Source: Myxococcales bacterium (GTDB lineage: Bacteria > Myxococcota_A > UBA9042). From it: 45,474 bases of DNA. Positions 36,517-45,058 of the stretch are shown here, piece after piece (position 1 is the stretch's first letter; each line of letters starts with the position of its first letter). The stretch is taken from assembly GCA_947491025.1 (NCBI GenBank), contig CANLIC010000034.1:1-45474 (forward strand), in the 5' to 3' direction. The notes beneath the pieces were generated by a model, which ran no database searches, had not been told where the DNA came from, and saw only the letters and a program-made list of their open reading frames with translations. A program made the position numbers and the translations under genes.

Positions 36517-37560
36517 ATGATGCGACGCGACCTTCCTCGCAGCGGGTTCTTCTCGCCGACCCAAACGACTCCGCGCGACCAGCGCGACAGCGCGACCCTT
36601 CGCGAGCAGGGCGGGCCCCGCCACATCGAGCTCTTGCCTGGGCGTGGCGCGGAGCCGCGCACGGCAGAAGTGGCGGAAGGCGACTGGCCGCCACCGCTAC
36701 CGACTGCGCGCCGCGCGGTGATGCTTGTGGACCTGCCGCCTGCGTCGAGCGCAGCTCCCAGCCGAACCGACGACGCACCCCAGAGCGCACTGACAGATGC
36801 TCCGACCACGCCGCCGCCGACGGCTCCGGCGGTCGCGCCGCCCAAGGCGGAGAAGCCGCAGGCGCTGACCGTGGCCGCCCCCCCGCGAGCGTCTGACCTC
36901 GGCGCAGCCGACGACGTCAGCGACGCCGATCTCGACCGTGTCGTCGCCCGTCTGGAGGCGCTAGGCCGCTATGCACAGCTGCGCCACGCGCTCGAGGTCG
37001 GTCAGCTGCTCGTTGACACCTTCTTCGGGAGTGATGTCGAGGCCTACCTCGACCGCAGTTCGGCCAAAGGGCGCAGCTTCAATGCACTGGTCGCGCGACG
37101 CAGCGAGGCGCTGGCGCGGCTCGGCCTCTCGGCGGCGACGCTGCGAGGCTACATCAAGGTATGGAATTGCTGGCAACAATTGCCGTCGGCGCAACGCCAA
37201 GGCCTGCAACTCTCGCATTTCCGACAGCTCGCCCAGCTCGGCGACGCGGCCAGCCGACAGCAGCTCGCCGACCAGTCGCGTCAGCAAGGGTGGTCCGTGC
37301 GCGAGCTCGGCCGCGCGGTCAAGGCGGAGCAAGACAGCGCCGTCGCCGCGCGCCCAGTGCACGGGACAAGGCGGCGCAACGCCGAACTGCGCTTGCGCCA
37401 AGCGGTGCAGCAGGCGCAGGCGCTGGATCGGCTTGAGGGTGTGCTCTCGACGACGCTGCCGACCTGGACCCCAAGTCAACGAACGCGTTTTGCATCCGAG
37501 ATCGATGACGCCATTGCCCAATTGCGCCGTCTGCAGGCGAAACTGAAAGGCGATTCCTAG
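36517..37560 (+). CDS. Unrecognised protein with ParB/DUF1016-like helical segment
   Basis: Protein of 347 residues. ATG 36517 (AGGTGG six bases upstream) is preferred; ATG 36493 in the same frame is possible but has no ribosome-binding site. The first 120 residues are Pro/Ala/Thr-rich and probably disordered. From about residue 125 it is helical: LRHALEVGQLLVDTFFGSDVEAYLD, then RLGLSAATLRGYIKVWNCW and QLSHFRQLAQLGDAASRQ, and QQGWSVRELGRAV. The last resembles the helix-turn-helix region of ParB and the N-terminal part of DUF1016 nucleases (GWSVREL). DNA binding is therefore plausible but unproven, and there is no nuclease domain. It follows pgi by 129 bases. Confidence 0.7.
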   Translation: MMRRDLPRSGFFSPTQTTPRDQRDSATLREQGGPRHIELLPGRGAEPRTAEVAEGDWPPPLPTARRAVMLVDLPPASSAAPSRTDDAPQSALTDAPTTPPPTAPAVAPPKAEKPQALTVAAPPRASDLGAADDVSDADLDRVVARLEALGRYAQLRHALEVGQLLVDTFFGSDVEAYLDRSSAKGRSFNALVARRSEALARLGLSAATLRGYIKVWNCWQQLPSAQRQGLQLSHFRQLAQLGDAASRQQLADQSRQQGWSVRELGRAVKAEQDSAVAARPVHGTRRRNAELRLRQAVQQAQALDRLEGVLSTTLPTWTPSQRTRFASEIDDAIAQLRRLQAKLKGDS

Positions 37561-37630
37561 AGAGGCTTGCGGCCAAAAGGTCGGGGGGCGCCACGGCTCG
37601 CGCGACCTGCGCACGGGTCGACGCTGCCGG

Positions 37631-39052
37631 TTATCCCTTGCGGCGTCGACGCTTCCGACGAGGGTCACTGTCGTGGCCAGCCGGGTAGCTGCCGTGGCCG
37701 CCGCCGTGGCCGCCTTGACTGCCCTGAAAGCCTTGACCGCCGTGGCCACCATGGCCGCCGCGGTGACCGCCGCTGCGACCGCTGGGACCACCGTCTCTGC
37801 TGCGGCCGGCGCCATCCGCGCCGCCCTGAGCCTGCTCGAACGCCAAGAGCGCAAAGCGCAGAGCGAGGCTGTTGTCAGCCGTCTCGCGGCGATCCTCGAT
37901 CGCTTCGAGCAGCAGATTGACGTGGGCACGCTCGGCGCGCATTTCGCGGAAATCGAGTGGCGCCATCATGTTGGGATCTGAACCGCGTGCGCGGTTGCCG
38001 TTCATGCGGTCCAGCTCGTCATCCGAGAGGTGGTTGAAGCGTACTTCAGGTGCCCGGTCCGCCAAGCCATACACGCGTGCGATGGGGTCCATGTCGGGCT
38101 GGCGATCGGCGAGGGCCGGCGATTGCTGGCGGCGAAACAGAGCAATGTCAAGTCGGTTCCCGCGGTTGTCCTCACGCTCGGCGCGCTTGACCTTGGCCGG
38201 CGGCTCGGGCTTGGTCGGACGTGCCTTGGCCTGGGCCTGGCTCGGCCGCGCCACGTTGCCCGAAGCGACCGGGGCCACGCCACCCGATTCGCCCGCCTCG
38301 TCGCCGTCGTTGTCGTCGTCGTCGCCGTCGTCGTCGTCGGCGCCACCGAGGGTCAAGGGTGACTCGAGCTCCACGGTCCAGGTGCGGCCGCCGCGCAGCG
38401 CCGCGACCAGGCCCGCCTGATCTTCGGGGCCCTCGGCAAAGAGCGTCGCCACGCCGCCGAAACGCTCTTGGCCAGGCTCGGCGGCGGAGCCACCGAGCGC
38501 CCGAAGCCGGGCCCGACGCGCGGCAGAGACGGCGCGCTCGTTGCTCGCCGCGTGGCGGGAAGCGCTCGCGACCACGACGCCGGCCAGGCTGTCGACCAGT
38601 CCGGGGATCGCCACGAAGGCGTCCTCACAGGCCAGGTGGTCCAGGTCGCGATCGAAGGGTTGCGCCAAGATCACGGCGCCGCCGCGCTCGGCGAACTCCC
38701 GAGCCACTTCGGCGGCGAGGTAACCGCGGTCGTCGCGATGCAACGCCCGCCAACCTGCGCCGCGGAACCAGACGTCGTCTTCGGCCGGAATGCAGATCAA
38801 GCGGCCGACGTCGGTGTCGAGCTCCACGCCGCAGAAGAACTGGACGCCGTCACGCTGCCCCGGCTGGTGCTGCGGTGGCAGGTCGAGCGCAACCACCAGC
38901 AGCCCATCGAGGCCGGCTGCCTGCGCCAGTTGAGGCCAGTCACTGGCGTCCCCGCCTGGGGCGGCGCGCACATGTACATCGATCAACGCTGGAGTCAAAG
39001 GAACGCTCCAAGGGCCCGCGGCCACCGCGTCGGGGTGGCGTCCGCCGCTCAC
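37631..39052 (-). CDS. Degenerate PHP-domain-like protein with acidic linker and Gly/His tail
   Basis: Protein of 473 residues. GTG 39052 is taken as the start but has no good ribosome-binding site, so it is uncertain. Residues about 20-245 follow the layout of the PHP phosphoesterase family (LIDVHVR, AGLDGLLVVALDL, FFCGVELDTDVGRLICIPA), yet the metal-binding signatures DxHxH and TDH read DVHVR and ALDL, so catalysis is doubtful. A run of about 20 Asp/Glu/Asn/Gly residues follows, then a basic Pro/Lys linker, a helical domain (VRFNHLSDDELDRMNGN to FALLAFEQAQGG) and a tail of Gly/His/Ser/Gln with at least eight His, ending in RRKRRRRKG. The tail could bind metal or nucleic acid. Confidence 0.7.
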   Translation of the reverse strand: MSGGRHPDAVAAGPWSVPLTPALIDVHVRAAPGGDASDWPQLAQAAGLDGLLVVALDLPPQHQPGQRDGVQFFCGVELDTDVGRLICIPAEDDVWFRGAGWRALHRDDRGYLAAEVAREFAERGGAVILAQPFDRDLDHLACEDAFVAIPGLVDSLAGVVVASASRHAASNERAVSAARRARLRALGGSAAEPGQERFGGVATLFAEGPEDQAGLVAALRGGRTWTVELESPLTLGGADDDDGDDDDNDGDEAGESGGVAPVASGNVARPSQAQAKARPTKPEPPAKVKRAEREDNRGNRLDIALFRRQQSPALADRQPDMDPIARVYGLADRAPEVRFNHLSDDELDRMNGNRARGSDPNMMAPLDFREMRAERAHVNLLLEAIEDRRETADNSLALRFALLAFEQAQGGADGAGRSRDGGPSGRSGGHRGGHGGHGGQGFQGSQGGHGGGHGSYPAGHDSDPRRKRRRRKG

Positions 39053-39711
39053 AGCGAGGCGAGCGCTTGGGGCCTGGTTGGTGAGGAGAGGGTCAGGCTC
39101 GGCCGACTCTGTTCAGGCGAGCTTGCCGGTCCCGGTCGTCACACACCGAAGTTCTCGGAGCGAGAAGCTCACACTCTTCGTGTGCTTTGGCGGATGACGG
39201 CCGTCGATGGGGCCCCGACCGTTCATCGGTCCGAGCGTCTTACGACGCGCGGAGTGTACCATCCATCGACGGCTATGCAAGCGCTCTCGGAGGGTCCCCC
39301 TGAGATGGTTCGCGCAGTCACGGTTGGATGTCTACCGCGGCTGCCGGCTCGGGGCCGCCCATCAGATCGTGGCAAGTAGGGCGCGACCTGCCGCCCCAGT
39401 CGATCTGCGCTCAAGCGTCGCGGCCATCGTTCCGAAACCGGCAGCAACGGACGCTCCATGGCGCCGGCCCAGCGAGCGAGGCAGGGCGCGTTGGCGCGGC
39501 ACTGGCACAGTGATTCCGAGCCGGTGCAACGAGCCGCTGCCATCGCAGACAGGCCAGGACCGAGCCCAGTTCAAAGGGTTCAGCGTCCGAGCGAGGAAGC
39601 GATTCCAGCGATGGCCAACGCCTGTGGCGGCGGCGGCGGAAGGGCCTGCGAGGGCGGCCGCAGCCGTCACCCGCCAGGGAACCATAGCATTTCAGGATCT
39701 TGGTGAGGCGC
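39053..39711. other. 659-base gene-free region with a hairpin cluster
   Basis: The longest non-coding stretch in the window. Frames crossing it are Arg/Pro-rich shadows with no ribosome-binding sites. Between 39142 and 39246 several inverted repeats cluster (listed separately). From 39250 to 39711 I see nothing specific. It may hold the promoter of the PHP-like gene on the minus strand or a small RNA. Confidence 0.4.
39142..39246. repeat. Cluster of nested inverted repeats
   Basis: CACACCGAAG (from 39142) can pair, with one bulged C, with CTTCGTGTG (39176-39184). Inside lies the perfect hairpin TTCTCG-GAG-CGAGAA (39152-39166). Also present are CACAC/GTGTG (39170-39184, alternative pairing) and GCGTC-TTAC-GACGC near 39233-39246. 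This suggests a structured RNA or regulatory DNA; strand unknown. Confidence 0.4.
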
Positions 39712-40338
39712 CTAGCCGGTGCGGACGAGCACAAAGTACTGGTTCATGGCGCGCCCCTTCTTGAAGGCCGCCCCGATCGAGACATGCGCCGAAACCCGCC
39801 ACATGTAGTCGCACATCTGACCCCACACCAAGCCGGCGCTGAAGCCCACCGGCGGCTTGGGGTGAGGCCAGGAGTTGACAGGGGCGGTCGCTGGCTGCTC
39901 GTAGTAGTTGACGAAGAGCTGGCCGCCGTGATCGGTGCGGCCGTCGGGGCTGTCGCTGCCTGTCTCGCGGACCACGAAGTAGCCGGGACCTGTGAACCAA
40001 AACAGGTGCGAGACGATGCCGCTGTTGTTGTGGTTGTAGCCGAGCAAGCGATGAGGATCGTCGGGATCGCGGGCGAAACGCTTCTGAAACGTCCCGCCGA
40101 TCCCTGGCAAGGTGTTGATGCCGTCATGGATCACCTCGGTTCCGTGCGGCGTGCCCGCCGGAACGAAGAATTCGAGAGTGGTGTGGCGACCTTCGGCGAG
40201 TCGATAGAGCGTGGCTTGGTCGGCTGGCCGCAGGGCGCGCGTCTGGCGCAATCGCTCTGCGTGGTCGAGCGCATCAAGTGAGGCGGCGATCGCCTCGATC
40301 GTCGTACCGGAGCGCAGCGCGCCTTTCAGGTCCGTCAT
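39712..40338 (-). CDS. Unknown protein, 208 residues
   Basis: Not recognised. ATG 40338 has a GGAGGGGG ribosome-binding site six bases upstream, and frame and codon bias mark it as a real gene. It is soluble by appearance, with no signal or membrane helix. The N-terminal third is helical (IEAIAASLDALDHAERL). The rest is rich in aromatic, Gly, His and Asn residues (GYNHNNSGIVSHLFWFTGPGY, GGQLFVNYYEQP, LVWGQMCDYMWRVS), with many strands and a C-terminal AMNQYFVLVRTG. The dense conserved-looking His/Asn/Trp segments suggest an enzyme or binding protein. It lies 87 bases downstream of the GMC oxidoreductase on the same strand and may be co-transcribed. Confidence 0.75.
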   Translation of the reverse strand: MTDLKGALRSGTTIEAIAASLDALDHAERLRQTRALRPADQATLYRLAEGRHTTLEFFVPAGTPHGTEVIHDGINTLPGIGGTFQKRFARDPDDPHRLLGYNHNNSGIVSHLFWFTGPGYFVVRETGSDSPDGRTDHGGQLFVNYYEQPATAPVNSWPHPKPPVGFSAGLVWGQMCDYMWRVSAHVSIGAAFKKGRAMNQYFVLVRTG

Positions 40339-40425
40339 ATTCGCCCCCTCCTTGCGTCGATGAAGCGCACGGACAAGGCCCTGCCCTGCGCGCGGCGCCG
40401 ACCTTAGCTTCGCGGGGTCGCGATG

Positions 40426-42009
40426 TCACGCGCCGTTGGCAAGCCGTTCCGCGAGGATGCGGGCGACGGCCAAGATCGTATGCTGCGGATTGACACCGAG
40501 CGAGGTGGGCAGCGCTGCGGCGCATGCGACGTGCAGTCGGCGCACGCCGCGCACGTGGAGATCGGGCGCGACGACTGACCGCTGCGGGTCCTTGCCCATC
40601 ACCGCGCCACCAAAAAGGTGGCTCAGCACCCAGGTCCAGGAGCGATTGTCGAGCGGGCCGTCTGCCAACAAGTGCAGCTGATCAGGAGTGATCTCGGCAG
40701 GAAGCCCAAAAACGCCCGGGCGAACGACGCGCGCACCGGACTCGAAGTGGAGCGCGGCAAGGAGGTGGCTGCCCGCACGCAGCGCCCTAAGGTCGCGCTG
40801 GGTCGGCTTGTAGCGAACGTTTGGCTGACCGAACAGACCGAGACGGCAGGTCCCTTCAGCCTCGGCGCGCACGGCCGAGATCCAGACCGCCTGATGTCGA
40901 GCGTCGGCGAGTCGCTCGATCAGCGCGTGGCCGGCGCCAGCGGCTCGCCCCGCCAACAGCTCCAGCGGCAGAGATAAACTTTCAATCTTGATGCCGTTTT
41001 CACCTGTTTCGGCGTACGTCTTTCCATCGCGAAGGCCGATGCCTCCGCGGAAGTGCACGCTGGCGGCGCCTTGGGTCGCGCCGCGCATCATGTCGACGGG
41101 TTGGTCGTACACGCCGACGATGGCGGCTCCCGGGTGCACGCGCCAGTGACGGCCAAGCGCTGGCAACCGTAGGCCAGAGCGCTGCAAGATCAAAGGGGTC
41201 TGCACGGCAGACGCCGCGATCACGACACCCCGTCGCGCGCGCACATCGACGGTGGCGCCGAGAGCGCGGCTACGCGGGTGCCGGAAGCGGCCGCGGATGC
41301 CTAGTGCGGCGCCGCGTTCGATGATGACTCGGTCCACACGGGCGCATGAGATCACGGTCCCGCCGCGGTCGATGACTTCCGGCAGCCAGGCGAGGTTCGT
41401 GCTCTGCTTGGCGCCGCTCCGGCAGCCCTGCAAGCAGGCGCCAGATCCCTGGCAGCCCTGGACGTTGCGGAGGATGGCGTTGCCGTCGAGCTGTCGCCGC
41501 TGGAGGGCCTCAATCAACATCGCGTTGTTCGCCCCGAACGCTGTTCCCTCCGGTGTGCGCTGCACGGCGAGCTCGCGGTCCACCGCATCGTGCTGGTCGC
41601 CCATGGCTCGCTCGTCGAAGAGATCGCCGAGGCCGTGGCGTTCGCGCCAGTCGACCAGCACGTCCGCAGGCGTCCGCACCATGATCGCGGAATTGATGAC
41701 GGTGCCGCCGCCGACGACAGCCGCTTGGACGATGGGCATGATCGAGTCACCCACCGCGACGGTGGCGCCCCAATCGGGCATCATGTCCCGCATGGCGCCG
41801 AGCATGGACGAGGGGTAGTCGGCTGGGTCACGCCAAGGGCCGGCCTCGACGACACAGACATCAAAGCCGGCGCGGGCCAAGATGAGCGCGGCGCCAGAGC
41901 CGCCAGGCCCGCTGCCGACCACGACATAGTCGGCCTCAAGCGCCACGGCGTCGCCGGCTTGAAAGGCGATGTGACCGTGCTGTCGCCAGTCGCGGGCAGC
42001 GGATGCCAT
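40426..42009 (-). CDS. GMC-family FAD oxidoreductase, long-chain-alcohol-oxidase-like
   Basis: FAD-dependent alcohol oxidase or dehydrogenase of about 527 residues. ATG 42009 shares one base with the upstream stop; a GTG three bases earlier is an alternative. The dinucleotide-binding motif GSGPGGSGAA is near residues 32-41, VGGGTVINSA near 100, and the C-terminal GMC signature runs HLFGGAVMGKDPQRSVV, then VACAAALPTSLGVNPQHTILAVA. A Cys-rich stretch NVQGCQGSGACLQGCRSGAKQST, with the following WLPEVIDRGG, resembles plant and bacterial long-chain fatty alcohol oxidases. Substrate assignment to long-chain alcohols is inference. It is coupled to the small membrane protein upstream and lies divergent from an aldehyde dehydrogenase. 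Confidence 0.88.
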   Translation of the reverse strand: MASAARDWRQHGHIAFQAGDAVALEADYVVVGSGPGGSGAALILARAGFDVCVVEAGPWRDPADYPSSMLGAMRDMMPDWGATVAVGDSIMPIVQAAVVGGGTVINSAIMVRTPADVLVDWRERHGLGDLFDERAMGDQHDAVDRELAVQRTPEGTAFGANNAMLIEALQRRQLDGNAILRNVQGCQGSGACLQGCRSGAKQSTNLAWLPEVIDRGGTVISCARVDRVIIERGAALGIRGRFRHPRSRALGATVDVRARRGVVIAASAVQTPLILQRSGLRLPALGRHWRVHPGAAIVGVYDQPVDMMRGATQGAASVHFRGGIGLRDGKTYAETGENGIKIESLSLPLELLAGRAAGAGHALIERLADARHQAVWISAVRAEAEGTCRLGLFGQPNVRYKPTQRDLRALRAGSHLLAALHFESGARVVRPGVFGLPAEITPDQLHLLADGPLDNRSWTWVLSHLFGGAVMGKDPQRSVVAPDLHVRGVRRLHVACAAALPTSLGVNPQHTILAVARILAERLANGA

Positions 42010-42437
42010 CACGACGCTCCCGCTGAGGCGCCGGCTGGGGCCCGACTTTGATCGCCGCGAAAGGTCCCCGGGTCGGGTCCGAGCGGAGACAAGCCGAGCG
42101 CCTGCCGCACCTCTGGATCGGCACCCCAGAGCAGGCCGCCGACGGTTTTGAGCAGCAGCATGATCTGTCTCAACAGATAGATCCTGCTGCCAGCGAGCCG
42201 ATTTGCATGGAGTTCGAGTCGCGCCGGCGAGAGCCAGAACGACGGCAGAGGTGTGAAGACGGTCCAGACGGGGAGCAGCACGAAGAGGACGGTAGCGGCG
42301 TAGAGGCCCAGCCGCAGCATCGGAGGACCGCGCCTCACCTCGTCGAGGCGAGCGCCGAAGTCGAGGCGGTCAAGGCCCGGGATCCCAGCCGACGATGGAA
42401 AGACGGCACGCAGCGCATGTTCGACCAGGCGACGCAT
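42009..42437 (-). CDS. Small membrane protein partner of the GMC oxidoreductase
   Basis: Protein of 142 residues. ATG 42437 has AGGAG five bases upstream; the longer frame adds no structure. One clear membrane helix is LGLYAATVLFVLLPVWTVF (about 60-78), followed by an amphipathic helical part (IYLLRQIMLLLKTVGGLLWGADPEVRQALGL). This late segment resembles the region that precedes the FAD domain in larger fatty alcohol oxidases, so the gene may encode the membrane-anchoring portion as a separate polypeptide. Its stop overlaps the oxidoreductase start by one base, which supports a complex. Confidence 0.75.
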   Translation of the reverse strand: MRRLVEHALRAVFPSSAGIPGLDRLDFGARLDEVRRGPPMLRLGLYAATVLFVLLPVWTVFTPLPSFWLSPARLELHANRLAGSRIYLLRQIMLLLKTVGGLLWGADPEVRQALGLSPLGPDPGTFRGDQSRAPAGASAGAS

Positions 42438-42620
42438 GGCGACTCCTGCCCAAGTTGCGGCGGCGGCAAGTCGTCCGACGGCGCTGGCGGGGCGTCGTGG
42501 CCTGTGCGACGGCAGATGGCCGCGCGACTGGCTTCCGCCCCTGGCGACGATGGCGTACAACCGCTGCCGAGACGAGCGCCACCACTGCCGCGCCCTGCAC
42601 CATCGACCGGGAGCCCCCGC

Positions 42621-44141
42621 ATGTCAACGTACCCAACCGTCACCGCTAGCGAAGTGTCGCCCGCCGGACTCGATGACGCGGCCATGACCCAAGCGGCGCG
42701 ACGGGTCGTCGACGAAGTCCGGAGCGCCCAGGCCAACTGGGCGGAGCTACCGGTGAACGCGCGCGCCGCCCGACTCGCGGCGGCCGGCGATGCCATGCTC
42801 GCGCACGCCGAGGCGCTGGCGGCGTTGGTGGTCGAGGAGACGGGCAAGCCGCTGGCAGAGGCCTACAGCAGCGAGGTCGTAGGCGTCGCCGACCTGTTTG
42901 CCTACTGGTGCAAGCACGGACCGCGCCACCTGCAACCGCGGCATGGCCTCGTGCCTTCGCTCGAGATGCCCGGCAAGAAGGCGCGCATCGAGCGCGCACC
43001 GCGGGGTGTGGTCGCGGTGATCGCACCCTGGAACTACCCGGTCGCCATCCCGATGCGCAGCATCGTGCCTGCGCTGCTGGCTGGCAACGGCGTAGTCCTG
43101 AAACCATCGGAGATCACGCCGCGATCTGGTGCGTGGCTTGTGGAGCAGCTGCGCGCGTCGCTCGGCCCCATCGTGGGCCTCTGCGCCGGCGATGGCCGCG
43201 CGGGTGCGTCACTGGTCGCTGCCGAGCCGGACCTCGTGATCTTCACCGGTAGCACCGCCACCGGCCGCAAGGTGGCCACGGCGGCGGCGGCGCTCGGCAT
43301 CCCGTGTGACTGCGAGCTTGGAGGCAAGGACTGCGCCATCGTGCGTGCCGACGCCGACGTCGAGCGCGCCGCGGCGGGGATCGCCTGGGGCATCGTCACC
43401 AACGCCGGCCAGAATTGCGCGGGCATCGAGCGGGTCGCGGTCGATCGCGCTGTTGCCGACCGCTTCATCCCCGCGCTGGTTTCGCGCCTGGAGGCGGCGG
43501 CCGCGGACGTACCGGAGCTGGTCACGCCACGGCAAAAGGCGATCGTCGTGGCCCAGGTCCGCGATGCCCTCGGCAGGGGCGGCCAAGCGCTCTGCGGCGG
43601 CGTGCCGGAGGGCGACGCCAAGATCGCCCCCACCCTGCTCACCGGCGTTCCGCGCGACGCCGCGGCATGGCGCGATGAGAGCTTCGGGCCGATCGCGGTC
43701 CTCACGGTTGGCGATGGCGACGAACAGCTGATCGAGGCCGCCAACGACAGCGCGTATGGCCTTGGCGCCAGCGTGTGGAGCCGCGATATCGACGGAGCAG
43801 TGGAGCTGGGCCGACGCGTGCGAACCGGAATGCTCTGGGTCAATAACCACGCCTTCACCGGCGCGTTGCCCGACCTGCCTTGGACGGGCTGGGGCGCCTC
43901 CGGCACCGGCATCACCAGCTCGCCCGAGGCGCTCGAGCACATGACCCGGCCCCGGCTGGTCGTGGTCGACAAGCAGAGCGGCATCGAGCCGTGGTGGTAT
44001 CCTTATGGGGACCGCATGGTGGACCTGATGCGGGCCGTGGTGCGCAAGCAGCGCGAGGGCGGCCTCGGCGCCTTGCTCGCGACGCTCAAGTCGCTCAAGC
44101 AGCGTGAGCGCGAACTAGCCGCCGGCGCCGTCCGCCGCTAG
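42621..44141 (+). CDS. NAD(P)-dependent aldehyde dehydrogenase
   Basis: Oxidises an aldehyde to the acid; 506 residues, typical. ATG 42621 has GGGAG seven bases upstream. Active-site residues are in place: Asn138 (PWNYP), Glu232 (ELGGKDC) and nucleophile Cys266 (NAGQNCAG), with FTGSTATGRKV for cofactor binding and ESFGPIAVLTV near the C-terminal third. The tail (about 460-506) has WWYPYGDRM and an extra basic helical end (KSLKQRERELAAGAVRR), possibly for membrane association. It is divergently arranged with the GMC oxidoreductase pair, which could supply the aldehyde. The exact substrate is not determinable. Confidence 0.92.
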   Translation: MSTYPTVTASEVSPAGLDDAAMTQAARRVVDEVRSAQANWAELPVNARAARLAAAGDAMLAHAEALAALVVEETGKPLAEAYSSEVVGVADLFAYWCKHGPRHLQPRHGLVPSLEMPGKKARIERAPRGVVAVIAPWNYPVAIPMRSIVPALLAGNGVVLKPSEITPRSGAWLVEQLRASLGPIVGLCAGDGRAGASLVAAEPDLVIFTGSTATGRKVATAAAALGIPCDCELGGKDCAIVRADADVERAAAGIAWGIVTNAGQNCAGIERVAVDRAVADRFIPALVSRLEAAAADVPELVTPRQKAIVVAQVRDALGRGGQALCGGVPEGDAKIAPTLLTGVPRDAAAWRDESFGPIAVLTVGDGDEQLIEAANDSAYGLGASVWSRDIDGAVELGRRVRTGMLWVNNHAFTGALPDLPWTGWGASGTGITSSPEALEHMTRPRLVVVDKQSGIEPWWYPYGDRMVDLMRAVVRKQREGGLGALLATLKSLKQRERELAAGAVRR

Positions 44142-44164
44142 CCGGTCGACGACCGACGGCTAGC
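44137..44164. terminator. Dyad between convergent genes, containing the ALDH stop codon
   Basis: GCTAGCC (44137-44143) pairs with GGCTAGC (44158-44164). An inner GGTC/GACC extends the stem around a bulge. The stop TAG of the aldehyde dehydrogenase lies in the left arm. Likely bidirectional terminator, without T-run. Confidence 0.5.
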
Positions 44165-44177
44165 CTCGAGAAGCGGA

Positions 44178-44933
44178 CTAGGCCGCGAGCTCGGGCTGGC
44201 CGTCCTGGTTGCTGCGGATGTCGATGAAGAGGAAGCGGCTGCAGAATGGGCACTGCACCAGGCTCGTGCCGCGCATGATCGCCTCGACGAAGCGGGGCTG
44301 AACGACCATGTTGCAGCCGCCGCAAGCGTCCTCGTCGACCACGCCGACCACGGCGGTGCCGTCGCGGGCGTCAAATACCCTGCGGTAGCGCTTGAGGATC
44401 GACTTCTCGATGCCCTCAGCCACCTGGTTGCGGCGGCCCTCGACAGCATCGATGCGGGCGTCCATGTCGCCGAGCCGATCGCGGTTCGACTCTGCCTCGG
44501 CACTGGCGGCGACGCGCAAGTCGCGGACTTTCTCATCCTCGCGCTCGATGGTGCTGCGGAATTCCGCGATCGCCAAGGTCAGCTTCTCGACCTCGTCCTC
44601 GCGGTTCTGGATGTTGCGGCGCACGTTATCGAGCTCTCGGTTGACCGCGACGTACTCCTTGCTCCGCGTCACTGAGTTGAGCTTGGCTTTCGCCTTGTTC
44701 AACTTCTCGCGCTCTTCCTCCAACTCCACCGACTTCTTGCGGTGCCAAGTCTCGGCCTCGGAGAGCTTGTTGCGCATCTCGTTGAGCTGCGTATCCCGGG
44801 TCTCGAGGACAGACTCGAGCTTCTCCAAGTTGCTCACCATGCGATTGCGGGTGGAGCGAACGTCGCGGATCTCGTCGTCGATGGTCTGCAGCTTGCGCAA
44901 GACGTCGATAATCTGCTGGGGATTCATTGACAT
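44178..44933 (-). CDS. C4-type zinc-ribbon coiled-coil protein (CT398/DUF164-like)
   Basis: Cytoplasmic protein of 251 residues. ATG 44933 has GGAGG five bases upstream. Residues about 8-180 form a continuous coiled coil (LRKLQTIDDEIRDVRSTRN, LNKAKAKLNSVTRSKEYVAVN, RELDNVRR). The C-terminus is a zinc ribbon with two CxxC pairs (CGGC and CPFC) separated by about 25 residues (VVQPRFVEAIMRGTSLVQ). This combination defines the DUF164/zinc-ribbon family to which chlamydial CT398 belongs; some members interact with RNA polymerase sigma-54 or secretion proteins. No role can be assigned here. It is convergent with the aldehyde dehydrogenase. Confidence 0.88.
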   Translation of the reverse strand: MSMNPQQIIDVLRKLQTIDDEIRDVRSTRNRMVSNLEKLESVLETRDTQLNEMRNKLSEAETWHRKKSVELEEEREKLNKAKAKLNSVTRSKEYVAVNRELDNVRRNIQNREDEVEKLTLAIAEFRSTIEREDEKVRDLRVAASAEAESNRDRLGDMDARIDAVEGRRNQVAEGIEKSILKRYRRVFDARDGTAVVGVVDEDACGGCNMVVQPRFVEAIMRGTSLVQCPFCSRFLFIDIRSNQDGQPELAA

Positions 44934-45037
44934 AGGAGCCTCCACCTGCGCTGGCGCGATCGCCTCGTCGGCATGACAAGCGGCGCACATGCGCCCATCG
45001 GAGCCGGGCCGCGACGCGCGCGGCCCGATCTTCCGAC

Positions 45038-45055
45038 GAGCCCGCGGGGGGGCTC
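45038..45055 (-). terminator. Hairpin just after the tRNA
   Basis: GAGCCC (45038-45043) and GGGCTC (45050-45055), 6-bp stem, beginning four bases after the tRNA 3' end on the minus strand. No T-run, so it may mark termination or processing. Confidence 0.3.
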
Positions 45056-45058
45056 CGG

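Noticed and set aside
39207..39764. Plus-strand frame of 185 codons in the gene-free region
   Set aside because: Arg/Ala/Pro-rich without ribosome-binding site and overlapping the real gene at 39712.
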